Shown: positions 27,011-35,980, counted from the stretch's first letter. The stretch is 52,723 bases of DNA from an uncultured Caryophanales bacterium (GCA_946407635.1 CAMJOZ010000004.1:1-52723), one strand, 5' to 3'. The notes: generated from the letters alone by a model not told the origin. Numbers and translations: made by a program.

Positions 27011-27019
27011 TGATATAAT
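27011..27019 (+). promoter_or_regulatory. typA promoter (extended -10)
   Basis: TGA followed by TATAAT (27014-27019). No clear -35 was found. The predicted start near 27026 falls in the loop of the terminator hairpin described next, so the initiated RNA carries only the right arm of the hairpin. Confidence 0.65.
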
Positions 27020-27041
27020 TTCAACCGATTGAAATTTTTTT
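27017..27041 (+). terminator. terminator overlapping the typA promoter
   Basis: AATTTCAA (27017-27024), a CCGA loop and TTGAAATT (27029-27036) are a perfect eight-pair stem followed by a T run to 27041. It would end transcripts from the DUF815 operon. It shares three bases with the typA -10 box. Confidence 0.75.
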
Positions 27042-27055
27042 GAGGGTGATTATAT

Positions 27056-28885
27056 ATGGATATTAGAAATGTTGCAATCATAGCCCATGTAGACCATGGT
27101 AAAACTACATTAGTTGATAAGCTATTAAAAAGCTCACATACATTTAGAGATAACCAAAATGTTGGTGAAAGAGTAATGGACTCTAATGATCTAGAGCGTG
27201 AGCGTGGTATAACTATTTTAGCTAAGAATACTGCAATTACTTATAAAGATACAAAAATTAATATATTAGATACTCCAGGACATGCTGACTTCTCAGGTGA
27301 GGTTGAGCGTATTATGAAGATGGTTGATGGTGTTGTTTTAGTTGTTGATGCATATGAAGGAACAATGCCTCAAACAAGATTCGTTTTAAAGAAAGCATTT
27401 GAAGCACATTTAAAGCCAATCGTTGTTATTAACAAGGTTGATAAACCAAGTGCAAGACCACTTGAGGTCGTTGATGAGGTTTTAGAATTATTCATAGATT
27501 TAGGCTGTGATGAAGACGAACTTGATTTCCCTGTTTGTTATGCAAGTGCTGTAAATAATACATCTTCACTTGATCCAGAACTTTCAACTCAAAAAGAAGG
27601 TATGGAACCATTATTAGATATGATTATTAATGAAATTCCTGCCCCATCTATGGATAAGGATTCAAGTTTACAATTCCAACCTGCATTATTAGATTATACT
27701 GATTTCCAAGGTAGAATTGGTATTGGTAGAATTACTAGAGGTACTATTAAATCTGGTGATGTTGTATCTTGTTGTAGACTTGATGGCTCAATTAAGCAAT
27801 TTAGAATTCAAAAATTATATGGGTTCTTGGGACTTGATAGAATTGAAATAAAAGAAGGATATGCTGGTGATATAGTTGCTATATCAGGATTAGGTGATAT
27901 TTCAGTTGGTGAAACTGTATGTAATCCTGGTAAAGAAGAACCACTAGAAAAGATTCACATTTCTGAGCCAACTGTTCAAATGACTTTTGGAACTAATACT
28001 TCACCATTCTGTGGTAGAGATGGTAAATTAGTTACTGCATCTAAAATAGAAGAAAGATTATTTAGAGAAGTTCAAAAAGATGTTTCATTAAAGGTTAAAA
28101 GAATTGATAATTTAGAAGAATGGATTGTTTCAGGTCGTGGAGAGTTACATTTAGGTATATTAATTGAAAATATGAGAAGAGAGGGATATGAATTCCAAGT
28201 ATCTCGTCCTCATGTTATTATGAAAGAAATTGATGGCGTTCAATGTGAACCATATGAATACTGTGTTATTGATTGTCCAAATGAATATGCTGGATCAGTA
28301 ATTGAAATGATGGGTAATCGTCATGGTATCATGGACACAATGAGTAATACTGAAACTCAAACTAGAATTATTTACAATATTCCATCTCGTGGATTAATTG
28401 GCTTTAATACAGATTTTATGACTATAACAAAGGGTTATGGTATTATTAATCACAGCTTTAATGAATATCGTCCAGTTGAAATTGTATCTGTAGGTGAAAG
28501 AAAAGCTGGTGTACTAGTTTCTATGGCTGAAGGTCAATCTACTGCATATTCAATTGGTGCGTTAGAGGATAGAGGTGCTATGTTCATTTCCCCAGGTGAA
28601 GATATTTATGAAGGTATGATTGTTGGTATAGCTAATAAGGATTTAGATTTAGCTGTTAATGTTGTTAAAGCTAAACAACAAACAAATACACGTTCATCTA
28701 ATAAGGATATGACAGTAGTATTAAAAAGACCTATTATTTTATCACTTGAGGCTTGTTTAGAGTTTATTAATGAAGATGAATTAGTAGAGGTTACTCCTAA
28801 TCATATTAGATTAAGAAAGAAAATTCTTGATACTGTTGAACGTAAGAAATTTGACGCTAAAGTTAGAGCAGAAAAAGAACAATAA
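27056..28885 (+). CDS. typA: GTPase TypA/BipA
   Basis: TypA/BipA, 609 aa, an EF-G-like translational GTPase that binds 70S ribosomes and aids large-subunit assembly and stress growth. G1 is AHVDHGKTT (10-18). The switch region holds RERGITI, G3 is DTPGHADF and G4 is NKVDK. The BipA-specific C-terminal domain follows, with [15 protein letters not shown] and [20 protein letters not shown]. The SD GAGGGTGAT precedes the ATG. It is monocistronic, with its own promoter. Confidence 0.97.
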   Translation: MDIRNVAIIAHVDHGKTTLVDKLLKSSHTFRDNQNVGERVMDSNDLERERGITILAKNTAITYKDTKINILDTPGHADFSGEVERIMKMVDGVVLVVDAYEGTMPQTRFVLKKAFEAHLKPIVVINKVDKPSARPLEVVDEVLELFIDLGCDEDELDFPVCYASAVNNTSSLDPELSTQKEGMEPLLDMIINEIPAPSMDKDSSLQFQPALLDYTDFQGRIGIGRITRGTIKSGDVVSCCRLDGSIKQFRIQKLYGFLGLDRIEIKEGYAGDIVAISGLGDISVGETVCNPGKEEPLEKIHISEPTVQMTFGTNTSPFCGRDGKLVTASKIEERLFREVQKDVSLKVKRIDNLEEWIVSGRGELHLGILIENMRREGYEFQVSRPHVIMKEIDGVQCEPYEYCVIDCPNEYAGSVIEMMGNRHGIMDTMSNTETQTRIIYNIPSRGLIGFNTDFMTITKGYGIINHSFNEYRPVEIVSVGERKAGVLVSMAEGQSTAYSIGALEDRGAMFISPGEDIYEGMIVGIANKDLDLAVNVVKAKQQTNTRSSNKDMTVVLKRPIILSLEACLEFINEDELVEVTPNHIRLRKKILDTVERKKFDAKVRAEKEQ

Positions 28886-28970
28886 TTATCAAATGTTTAT
28901 GATAATGTATTTGAAAATTGTAAATTTATATTAAATAGTGCGTTTATCGGATTATAAGCAAAATAAAAAG

Positions 28971-28997
28971 TGGATGTAAACATACGTCCATTTTTTT
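28971..28997 (+). terminator. terminator after typA
   Basis: TGGATGTA (28971-28978), a four-base loop and TACGTCCA (28983-28990) pair with one G-U, followed by seven T's. It lies 85 bases after the typA stop. A weaker dyad (28885-28906) sits nearer but has no T run. Confidence 0.85.
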
Positions 28998-29004
28998 GGT
29001 TGAA

Positions 29005-29018
29005 TTAAACCGCTTTAC
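29005..29018 (+). promoter_or_regulatory. cre-like element before the GGDEF gene
   Basis: TTAAACCGCTTTAC matches the CcpA operator consensus TGAAARCGCTTTCA at 10 of 14 positions. The same core recurs before glgP (42235-42248). It lies upstream of the -10 TATAAT at 29055-29060. Binding by CcpA is inferred, and no ccpA gene is in the window. Confidence 0.45.
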
Positions 29019-29054
29019 TATTCATTTTTTACTTTAAAAATCGAATAAAAGTAA

Positions 29055-29060
29055 TATAAT
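29055..29060 (+). promoter_or_regulatory. -10 box of the GGDEF gene
   Basis: A perfect TATAAT, 24 bases before the ATG. The -35 is not clear: TTTACT at 29028 would be 21 bases away. An SD (GAAGG) follows. Confidence 0.55.
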
Positions 29061-29083
29061 TAACTAGAAAGAAGGTTATATAT

Positions 29084-30181
29084 ATGGCCGAATATATTAA
29101 ATTATATTTCCAATGGCATATTATTTTATTAATATTCCTTATATTATCATTAGTTATATTATTAACTGATTTGGGTATTGGTAAAAAAGCAAGAGTAATG
29201 CTTGGTACTGTTATTGGAGTAATATTTTTATTAACAATTGTTCATACTGTAGAAAGGTATTTGTGTGAGGAAACAAATGATTTTCCTAATTTTAGATTTG
29301 TTCTTACAGTTATTAAATACATAGGACCACAATTGATATTGTGTTTATTAATAAGTTCAATTATAAATGTTAAAAAAGTAGAAATAACGATGTTTTCTAT
29401 TTTAGGTGTAGAAACTATATTATTGGCTACTAGTCAGGCAACACATTTAGTTTATTACATAACTAGTGATAATGTGTTTACGAGAAGCTATTTAGGATTT
29501 TTGCCTTTTATATTATCCTTATTGTATTTGGTATACTTTATCATTGTTATAATAATAAAATTTAAGACAGAAAAATTTGAATTAGTATTCTTATTATCAT
29601 CTGCCTTATCTTGTGCAATTATTACTATATTAGAGGCTTTTGATATTATTCAGCATCAATTGAATACGGCACTTGGATCTGCAATATTATTCTACGAAAT
29701 ATATTTATTCTATGTTAATTCTAAAAAAGATTTCTTAACAGGATTATTAAATAGACATTCATTTGTTAGAGATTTAAAGAATAACCAAGAAAAGCTTGTC
29801 TCCTTAATATCAATGGATTTAAATGGATTAAAAACAATAAATGATACATATGGTCACGCTGCTGGTGATGAGGCAATAATAGCCGCTGCGAGATCATTTA
29901 CATCTATTAAAGAACAAAAGATAAAAGTATATAGAGTTGGTGGAGATGAATTCAACGCTATCGTGTTTACTGGAAATAACGAGGATGTACAGGGTATTAT
30001 AAATAAAATGAATGAGAATATCATTAATGCAGGATATTCTGCCTCATTTGGTTATGTAATGAATGATAAGAAATATGATATTGATGAATTAATTAAATTA
30101 GCTGATTTTGAGATGTATGAGGCTAAAAAAGACTATTATAAAAAGACTAATTATAAGAGAAATGTATTAATAGAAGAATAA
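29084..30181 (+). CDS. membrane GGDEF diguanylate cyclase
   Basis: A 365-aa protein. The first 210 residues contain about six membrane helices of an unrecognised sensor module with few extramembrane residues. Residues 220-350 are a GGDEF domain with DFLTGLLNRHSF, the metal-binding DLNGLKTINDTYGHAAGD and an intact GGDEF at 286-290, so it should make cyclic-di-GMP from GTP. No RxxD inhibitory site was seen before the motif. No EAL or PilZ protein is in the window. It is monocistronic, between two terminators, and has a cre-like site upstream. Confidence 0.93.
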   Translation: MAEYIKLYFQWHIILLIFLILSLVILLTDLGIGKKARVMLGTVIGVIFLLTIVHTVERYLCEETNDFPNFRFVLTVIKYIGPQLILCLLISSIINVKKVEITMFSILGVETILLATSQATHLVYYITSDNVFTRSYLGFLPFILSLLYLVYFIIVIIIKFKTEKFELVFLLSSALSCAIITILEAFDIIQHQLNTALGSAILFYEIYLFYVNSKKDFLTGLLNRHSFVRDLKNNQEKLVSLISMDLNGLKTINDTYGHAAGDEAIIAAARSFTSIKEQKIKVYRVGGDEFNAIVFTGNNEDVQGIINKMNENIINAGYSASFGYVMNDKKYDIDELIKLADFEMYEAKKDYYKKTNYKRNVLIEE

Positions 30182-30226
30182 TTAATTGAATACATTAATT
30201 TTTATAAACAGATTTTTCACGTTATT

Positions 30227-30251
30227 AAGGAATATTTAATATTCCTTTTTT
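30227..30251 (+). terminator. terminator after the GGDEF gene
   Basis: AAGGAATAT (30227-30235), a TTA loop and ATATTCCTT (30239-30247) with a following T run. A perfect nine-pair stem 46 bases after the stop. Confidence 0.88.
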
Positions 30252-30297
30252 CTTTTATTAAACATTAAAATAATGTATAATAATTTTTGGTGGTTTT

Positions 30298-31095
30298 ATG
30301 AGTAATGAGAAGAAGCTTCTTAAAGAACAAGAAAAAAAAGAAAAAGAAGAAATTAAAGATATAATTAAAGAAAAGAAAGAACAATTAAAGGAAGAAGAAA
30401 GAAATAGACCTTTAACTCCAAAAGAAGAAAGAATAAGAGAATTAAATAAACCTCCAGTAAGAAGTACACTAGAAGAAATTGGTAATTCTATTACTCATGG
30501 ATTAGGAGCCTTATTCGCAATATTCGCTTTAATTATTCTATCAATAAAATCAACATCTACACTTATGCTAACAGCATCACTTGTTTATGGATTTTCAATG
30601 TTTATTATGATGCTGATGTCTTGTTTATATCATGCATGGAAAACTGGTTCTAAGGTTAAAAGATTATGGCGTAGATTTGATTATTCATCTATTTATTTAT
30701 TAATTGGTGGTACATTCGCACCACTTCAACTAATTGAGCTTGGTCAAAATCAAAATCATCCAGTTTTAGCTTTAATATGGTTTGGTATAATGTGGATAGG
30801 TATCATTGTAGGTATTACAATGACTTGTATATTTGGACCAGGAAGAATTAAATGGTTAAATTATCCAATGTATTTTGTATTAGGCTGGAGTGGAGTTATG
30901 TTTATTCCTGGCTGGATACAATTTGAAAGATGGAATCTAATATGGTGGATTTTAGGTGGAGGTATAGCATACACACTAGGTATGATACCTTTCGCTTTTA
31001 AGAAGATTCATTCAACACATTTTATTTGGCATATATTTGTATTAATTGGTGTTGTTACACATTTTGTAGGTATATATTTAACATTATTTATTTAA
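30298..31095 (+). CDS. trhA: hemolysin III / PAQR family membrane protein
   Basis: A 265-aa protein of the hemolysin-III (TrhA, PAQR-like) family, seven-helix membrane proteins linked to membrane lipid homeostasis. The core from residue 58 shows the conserved NSITHGLGA, SCLYHAW, WRRFDYSSIYLLI and the last-helix HSTHFIWHIFVLIG, whose His and Asp residues form the putative metal site. Residues 1-50 are a very charged Lys/Glu coiled-coil extension absent from the standard 210-aa proteins. It is monocistronic with weak SD TTGGTGG. Exact activity is not established. Confidence 0.92.
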   Translation: MSNEKKLLKEQEKKEKEEIKDIIKEKKEQLKEEERNRPLTPKEERIRELNKPPVRSTLEEIGNSITHGLGALFAIFALIILSIKSTSTLMLTASLVYGFSMFIMMLMSCLYHAWKTGSKVKRLWRRFDYSSIYLLIGGTFAPLQLIELGQNQNHPVLALIWFGIMWIGIIVGITMTCIFGPGRIKWLNYPMYFVLGWSGVMFIPGWIQFERWNLIWWILGGGIAYTLGMIPFAFKKIHSTHFIWHIFVLIGVVTHFVGIYLTLFI

Positions 31096-31100
31096 AAAGA

Positions 31101-31125
31101 AAAGGAAGCTTGAGCTTCCTTTTTA
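31101..31125. terminator. bidirectional terminator
   Basis: AAAGGAAGCT (31101-31110), a TG turn and AGCTTCCTTT (31113-31122), flanked by A's and T's. It serves the hemolysin-III gene and the convergent pyridoxal-kinase gene, whose stop starts at 31125. Confidence 0.88.
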
Positions 31126-31950
31126 TTCGTCTTTATCTTTATATTTTTTTAATATTTCTTCATAATGAACACCATATTCATGTGTATCATCTTCAATAGT
31201 ATTTAGAATTGAATCTACAATAAAATCAGTTGCGAGATCCAAATTCTTTTTAATATCTATATTATTTAATATATTACCAACAATAATAGAAGAGAAGATA
31301 TCTCCAGTACCATGATATGACTTTTCTATTTTTTCTTTTAATACTGTTGTTTTAGTTAATCCATCATAACAAATAGCTCCGATAGATTCTTCATCATCTT
31401 GATATCCTGTTAATATTACATTTTTACATCCTAATCTATACAAATCACCTAATAAATTATTAATAAACATATCATCATGGATTTCTTGATATTTATTTCC
31501 AGTTAAGAAACATGCTTCAGTAATATTAGGAATAATGTAATCTGCGATACTACAAATTGATTTCATTCCTTCAACAATGTCATCGCCTAAACCATAATAC
31601 ATTTTTCCATTATCAGCCATAGCAGGATCTACAATAAATAAACCATCTTCATTTAATAAGTTTTCTTTTACATCAATAATGTAATCAAATTGTTTTTTAT
31701 TTCCTATATATCCAGTATAAATACAATCAAATTTAATACCTTCTTTTTTCCAATGCTCTATTATTTTTGGCATTTCATCTGTTAAATCTAAAACAGTAAA
31801 ATCCTTAAATCCACCTGTATGTGTAGATAATATCGCAGAAGGTAATATTACACATTCATGTCCTAAAGCGGATAGAATAGGTAAAGCAACAGTAGTAGAG
31901 CATGAGCCATAACATGAAATATCTTGAATAGTTAAAACTTTTTTTGTCAT
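31123..31950 (-). CDS. pdxK: pyridoxal/pyridoxamine kinase
   Basis: A 275-aa ribokinase-fold kinase that phosphorylates B6 vitamers, probably pyridoxal. It begins VLTIQDISCYGSCSTTVALP, the PdxK/PdxY substrate-site pattern, with PSAILSTHTGGF following. It has the nucleotide-site IVDPAMADNGK and the catalytic GTGD motif with D217. The ATG at 31950 is chosen because AAAGGAGA stands before it; the 13 codons upstream are leader sequence. The hydroxymethylpyrimidine specificity of ThiD cannot be excluded. It is monocistronic and convergent with trhA. The window has a PLP-dependent aminotransferase and phosphorylase that would use the product. Confidence 0.88.
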   Translation of the reverse strand: MTKKVLTIQDISCYGSCSTTVALPILSALGHECVILPSAILSTHTGGFKDFTVLDLTDEMPKIIEHWKKEGIKFDCIYTGYIGNKKQFDYIIDVKENLLNEDGLFIVDPAMADNGKMYYGLGDDIVEGMKSICSIADYIIPNITEACFLTGNKYQEIHDDMFINNLLGDLYRLGCKNVILTGYQDDEESIGAICYDGLTKTTVLKEKIEKSYHGTGDIFSSIIVGNILNNIDIKKNLDLATDFIVDSILNTIEDDTHEYGVHYEEILKKYKDKDE

Positions 31951-32090
31951 TATATCGTCTCCTTTACTAAATATTATATAACAAATCATATATATTAGTT
32001 ATATCCAGTTTTAAAAATATTTATGTAACCAAAAAAATTAAAAAAATATTTTTTGAGTGAATTTTTCCGTTTTATGTTTTTTTATGAGTA

Positions 32091-32200
32091 TATAATATCA
32101 ATGAAAAAATAATTAATATACAAATTATTTTGTAAATATTTTTTATCTTTTTTCATCCCTTTACTTGAAGAGGAAGCTTCGGCTTCTTTTTTCTTTTTTT
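32091..32200 (+). ncRNA. candidate small RNA between promoter and terminator
   Basis: This covers most of the 332-base gap between pdxK and the MATE gene. A TATAAT at 32091-32096 has no ORF behind it. About 75 bases after the predicted start, AGGAAGC-TTCG-GCTTCTT (32171-32188) forms a UUCG-capped hairpin followed by TTCTTTTTTT. A transcript of about 90 bases would be made. It is very AT-rich and otherwise lacks strong structure. The -35 is poor. It may instead be a leftover terminator. Confidence 0.35.
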
Positions 32201-32247
32201 AAATATCGAATTGTGTTAATTTTTCCAACTTTTTCATTTTTTAGGAC

Positions 32248-32253
32248 TATAAT
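32248..32253 (+). promoter_or_regulatory. -10 box of the MATE gene
   Basis: TATAAT 35 bases before the ATG of the exporter gene, after the hairpin at 32171. No good -35 is present. An SD (AAAGGAGGG) follows. Confidence 0.55.
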
Positions 32254-32282
32254 ACAAGTGAAAAATTTAAAGGAGGGATAGT

Positions 32283-33716
32283 ATGGAAGTAGTTGTTGAT
32301 AAGAAATTAAAAAGAAGAGAAGCAATTTTAAATGGTAATTTATGGAAAACTATTCTAATAGTATCCCTACCTATTCTAATATACAATTTATGTAATTATT
32401 TATATGGAATATATGATATGATGGTTGTCCAATCTGCAGGTATTGGAGAGGCCGCTGATATTGTTGTATTAGATCAAATTAAAAATATGATTTCAACAAT
32501 TGGTGGTGCGATAGCTACTGGTGGAGGTATTTTAGTTTCTCGTAGATATGGTGAAAACAAAATTTCAGAAGCTAAAAGATGTGCTAACTGTTTATTCTCG
32601 ATAGCGTTAATAGTAATGGGATTAACTTTATTATTTATTCCTATTGGTGTACCATTTTTAAAATTATTAAGAACTGATCAATCTACAATTGATAATGCAA
32701 TGGGATATTATTATATTCAGATTGTAATATTAGCTTTAACAACAATTAATAATACATTTATAGCTTTAGAAAAATCTAAAGGTAATACAGTTAAATTATT
32801 TGTTTTAAATTTTGGTGTTATTTTTATTAAAATAGGTTTATCTACATTATTTGCCTTTGGTCCTTTTGAAGGTGTTACAGTAACATGGCTTGCAGGAGCT
32901 ACATTGGCAGCTCAAAGCTTCTTGTTTATAGCTGGTTTAATATATTTATTTTTACCAGGTAATGTATTAAGAATAAGCTTTAAGGCATTAAATTTTAACA
33001 AGAGTGATACTTTAAATATAATTAAATTATCTTTACCTGTTTTTGTTGGTAGATTCTTATTCTCATTTGGTAAGGTTTATATTAATTCAATAGCTATTGA
33101 TGCTTATGGTAAAAATTGTGTTGGTGCTTTAGGTATTTCAAATACTATGGCAGGTTTATTAACTAATATGATTAATTCATTTGAAGATGGTGGATCAACT
33201 ATTGTTTCTCAAAATTATGGAAATAAAAATGGAAGAAGAATAAGAAGATTCTTTATCATTAATATGATTTATTTAGTTTCTATGGCAACTATTGGTATGC
33301 TTACATGTTTCTTCTTAAAAGAACAAATCGCTGAATTTTTCGCACCAAATGATCAATTATATCAAGAAATGATTGTTAATATTTTTAAATGGGAATGTGT
33401 AGATTTAATATTTACTGGTATTCAAGCTGTAGGATTATCAATTTTCTATGGATTTGGTAAAACTAGAATAACTATGGCTTTATCAATGGCTCAGTTATTT
33501 GCGTTCAGAATCCCTACATTATTATTAGGTATTTATGTATTTAAAATCAATTATGAAGCTTGTGGTATAGCAATGTTTACATCAAATGCTATTACAGGAA
33601 CACTTGCTTTTGTGTTTGCGTTAATATTCATAATAAGAATGAATAAAAGTGATAAATATAAAGATTTGTTTATAAATCATACTGATAATCCAAATCAATT
33701 ACAGCCATCATTATAA
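32283..33716 (+). CDS. MATE-family efflux transporter
   Basis: A 477-aa multidrug/cation antiporter-type protein of the MATE family with about twelve membrane helices in two similar halves. The first half shows LPILIYNLCNYLYGIYDMMVV and IATGGGILVSRRYGENK, and the second half repeats it as FEDGGSTIVSQNYGNKNGRR. The substrate is unknown, and most such proteins export cationic compounds with H+ or Na+. The SD AAAGGAGGG is strong. It is monocistronic, with a bidirectional terminator shared with the opposite tmcAL gene. Confidence 0.93.
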   Translation: MEVVVDKKLKRREAILNGNLWKTILIVSLPILIYNLCNYLYGIYDMMVVQSAGIGEAADIVVLDQIKNMISTIGGAIATGGGILVSRRYGENKISEAKRCANCLFSIALIVMGLTLLFIPIGVPFLKLLRTDQSTIDNAMGYYYIQIVILALTTINNTFIALEKSKGNTVKLFVLNFGVIFIKIGLSTLFAFGPFEGVTVTWLAGATLAAQSFLFIAGLIYLFLPGNVLRISFKALNFNKSDTLNIIKLSLPVFVGRFLFSFGKVYINSIAIDAYGKNCVGALGISNTMAGLLTNMINSFEDGGSTIVSQNYGNKNGRRIRRFFIINMIYLVSMATIGMLTCFFLKEQIAEFFAPNDQLYQEMIVNIFKWECVDLIFTGIQAVGLSIFYGFGKTRITMALSMAQLFAFRIPTLLLGIYVFKINYEACGIAMFTSNAITGTLAFVFALIFIIRMNKSDKYKDLFINHTDNPNQLQPSL

Positions 33717-33721
33717 TAAAA

Positions 33722-33753
33722 GACCTATTACTTGATTGTAATAGGTCCTTTTT
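33722..33753. terminator. bidirectional terminator overlapping the tmcAL end
   Basis: GACCTATTAC (33722-33731), a six-base loop and GTAATAGGTC (33738-33747) form a perfect ten-pair stem with T's on both sides. The stem codes for the last residues and the stop of tmcAL on the minus strand. Confidence 0.9.
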
Positions 33754-34810
33754 GTTCTAATTCAATTAAATTTGTATTATAAATAAAATCTAATATTTTT
33801 GATATTTTAAATTCAATATCTAATACATTATTTATACCCTCTTTAATATTAGTATAAATTGTTATTTTCTTTTTGTTTTTACTTAAATATTTTTTACCAT
33901 GCTTAGAATACCCTAAAACTCTAATAAAATTAATATCTTCTTGATATATTTTATTTATTTCATCTTTTTTTATGTTAAATAAAATATATATTAACATTCT
34001 TTTAATTCTTGTTTTAGTATATTTTTTATTTGATAAATAATTAATAAAATCGTCTAAATTATTATAATTGATTACATCTTTTAATTTATTTTCTATTCCT
34101 TCATCAACGAAAAATATATTTTTTAATTCATTTATATTTAGATTTAATATATTATATTTAATAAATTTAAATAATTTATTTTCATTTAAGATATTATTGA
34201 TATCTTTATGTGTAAATTCTGGAGTATATTCTTTTATTTTATCTAAGTTTAATCTAATAGAAGTAGCGCTTGATATATTTGTATTAGATAAATTTTTATC
34301 ATTATAATTATTATCAATTCTTTTTATTAAATTAACTTTAATATCATAATTCATATCCTTGATTCTTTTATAATAAAAATATCCTAAGATATCATTAGAT
34401 AATAAATCTAAATTTAAATTTTTTTTTAAAGATAATTTATTATTATTTTCTATTTCTTTATTTTCTTTATATATTTTTTCATATTTTAAAATATCATTTT
34501 CTTCACTACCAACATAAATAGAATTAACGTTACAAATATTTAAAATATCAATTGCATTTTTAGCATAAATATCGGCTCTTTCAATTGTATAAACAATTGG
34601 ATTTTCAATTATTATATCTAAGCCTAATTCTAAAGCTTGTCGTGTTTTAGTGAATTTATCATAAATAGATAAATCTCCACGCATAGTAAAAGAAGAAGAA
34701 ATAACACCTATAATTAAATCTGGCTTTTCAATTTCTTTGATTTTGTTAATATGATATAAATGTCCATTATGTAGCGGATTATATTCCGCTATAATTCCTA
34801 CAATTTTCAT
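33728..34810 (-). CDS. tmcAL: tRNA(Met) cytidine acetate ligase
   Basis: A 360-aa TmcAL (YlbM) protein, which uses ATP and acetate to form N4-acetylcytidine in elongator tRNA-Met. The nucleotidyltransferase start MKIVGIIAEYNPLHNGHLYH has the HxGH-type H14-N-G-H17. SSFTMRGD lies around residue 39-46. It is shorter than the approximately 400-aa Bacillus protein and very rich in Asn, Lys and Ile. It starts two bases after the HAD phosphatase gene, so both are probably one operon. Its end is built into a terminator. Confidence 0.92.
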   Translation of the reverse strand: MKIVGIIAEYNPLHNGHLYHINKIKEIEKPDLIIGVISSSFTMRGDLSIYDKFTKTRQALELGLDIIIENPIVYTIERADIYAKNAIDILNICNVNSIYVGSEENDILKYEKIYKENKEIENNNKLSLKKNLNLDLLSNDILGYFYYKRIKDMNYDIKVNLIKRIDNNYNDKNLSNTNISSATSIRLNLDKIKEYTPEFTHKDINNILNENKLFKFIKYNILNLNINELKNIFFVDEGIENKLKDVINYNNLDDFINYLSNKKYTKTRIKRMLIYILFNIKKDEINKIYQEDINFIRVLGYSKHGKKYLSKNKKKITIYTNIKEGINNVLDIEFKISKILDFIYNTNLIELEQKGPITIK

Positions 34811-34812
34811 AA

Positions 34813-35622
34813 TTATTCACCAAACACAAATTTATTTATAGCATAGCTTACACCATCATTTAAATTAGATAATGTAATATAATCAGCACTCTTTTTAACT
34901 TCTAAAAATGCATTTTCCATGGCTACACCAATACCTGCCTTTTTAATCATTGGAATATCATTACCTGCATCACCTATAGCCATAGTTTCATTAATATTTA
35001 TATTAAGATATTTAGCTAAGCCTTCAAGGGCTTGACCTTTATCTATATTTTTATTTAAAAATTCTAAAAATATTTTAGATGATCTTAAAATAGAATAATC
35101 ATTGCCATATATTTTTTCATTGATTGGGATAATCCTAGTGATATTTTCATCAGATGAAACCATCATAGCTTTTAAAAATAATTCATCATCTTTAATATCA
35201 TTAAAATTAAATAAATGATAATCAATTTTATTGATTGTCGCTTCAACATCAGTATAAGGATTAGCTTTAGGTGTGATTAATTCTTCATTAAATCTGAAAG
35301 CATGAAAATCTACATCTAATTCTTTAGATTTTTGATATAATTCTTTTACTATTTTACCATTAATAGTAGAAGATATCACTATTTCATTTGTTCCAACATT
35401 AAATGTTTTCGCACCATTATAGCAAATTACATAATCATTTTTTGTTGTTAAGCCTAGTTCATTTAAATAGCGCATAACACCATTGATAGGTCTTCCAGTT
35501 GCTAAAACTATTTTAACATCATTATCATGACATCTTTTGATAGCTAATTTATTTTTTTCTGAAATATTCTTTTCATTATCTAATAAAGTACCATCTAAAT
35601 CGATAGTTATTAATTTTATCAT
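34813..35622 (-). CDS. Cof-type HAD phosphatase
   Basis: A 269-aa HAD hydrolase of the Cof subfamily. Motif I is DLDGT (D8, D10) at the start, motif II is ATGRP, and motif III/IV near the end read GDAGNDIPMIKKAGIGVAMENA. A C2 cap is present between them. These enzymes dephosphorylate sugar or nucleotide phosphates, and the substrate cannot be told. The ATG at 35622 is eight bases from the SD GGAGG, while an in-frame GTG at 35631 overlaps that SD. It precedes tmcAL on the minus strand. Confidence 0.93.
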   Translation of the reverse strand: MIKLITIDLDGTLLDNEKNISEKNKLAIKRCHDNDVKIVLATGRPINGVMRYLNELGLTTKNDYVICYNGAKTFNVGTNEIVISSTINGKIVKELYQKSKELDVDFHAFRFNEELITPKANPYTDVEATINKIDYHLFNFNDIKDDELFLKAMMVSSDENITRIIPINEKIYGNDYSILRSSKIFLEFLNKNIDKGQALEGLAKYLNININETMAIGDAGNDIPMIKKAGIGVAMENAFLEVKKSADYITLSNLNDGVSYAINKFVFGE

Positions 35623-35642
35623 CTGAAACACCTCCTTTTTTG

Positions 35643-35667
35643 AAAAAAAGAAGCTCCAAAGGAGCTT
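35643..35667 (-). terminator. terminator of the small membrane-protein gene
   Basis: AAGCTCC (35651-35657), an AAA loop and GGAGCTT (35661-35667). On the minus strand it is followed by C and seven T's. It separates the small gene from the HAD gene. Confidence 0.85.
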
Positions 35668-35671
35668 TTTA

Positions 35672-35896
35672 TTATCTTGTTGCCAAAATCCATATTAATG
35701 AAAATAAACCTGAGAAAGCCATAAGTAATGCTAGTGTAACAATAATTATTTTACCTATACGAGACTTTACTGGGTTACTATAATAAGTTTTCTTTGTATT
35801 TTCTTTTTCATCAACCTTAGCGTATTTTTCAACTAAATTATTATTATTTTTTTTCTTTTTCTTTTGATAATTATATTCGTTTTTTCTATATGACAT
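35672..35896 (-). CDS. small C-terminally anchored membrane protein
   Basis: A 74-aa hypothetical protein. Residues 1-48 are hydrophilic with a run KKKKKNNNN, and residues 51-72 are one membrane helix (IIIVTLALLMAFSGLFSLIW) near the C terminus. The ATG at 35896 is chosen because GGTGAAG precedes it; an upstream ATG at 35917 has no SD. It has its own terminator and probably its own promoter, divergent from dinB. No family was recognised. A role in envelope or division is possible but unsupported. Confidence 0.75.
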   Translation of the reverse strand: MSYRKNEYNYQKKKKKNNNNLVEKYAKVDEKENTKKTYYSNPVKSRIGKIIIVTLALLMAFSGLFSLIWILATR

Positions 35897-35948
35897 AATC
35901 TTCACCAATCCAAACAAAAATGTTATAATAAATTATACTCGCTTATTA

Positions 35949-35954
35949 TATAAT
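35949..35954 (+). promoter_or_regulatory. -10 box of dinB
   Basis: TATAAT 27 bases before the dinB ATG in a 64-base divergent spacer. No LexA-like operator was recognised. A minus-strand -10 (TATAAT reverse at about 35932-35937) probably serves the small membrane protein. Confidence 0.5.
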
Positions 35955-35980
35955 AAAAATTAAAAAAAAGGAAGATTTAT

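Noticed and set aside
28885-28906. ATTATCA/TGATAAT dyad after typA as terminator
   Set aside because: No T run follows; a proper terminator is at 28971-28997.
34068-34307. Plus-strand ORF within tmcAL
   Set aside because: It is an antisense shadow of the AT-rich tmcAL gene with no SD and a low-complexity Ile/Phe/Leu translation.
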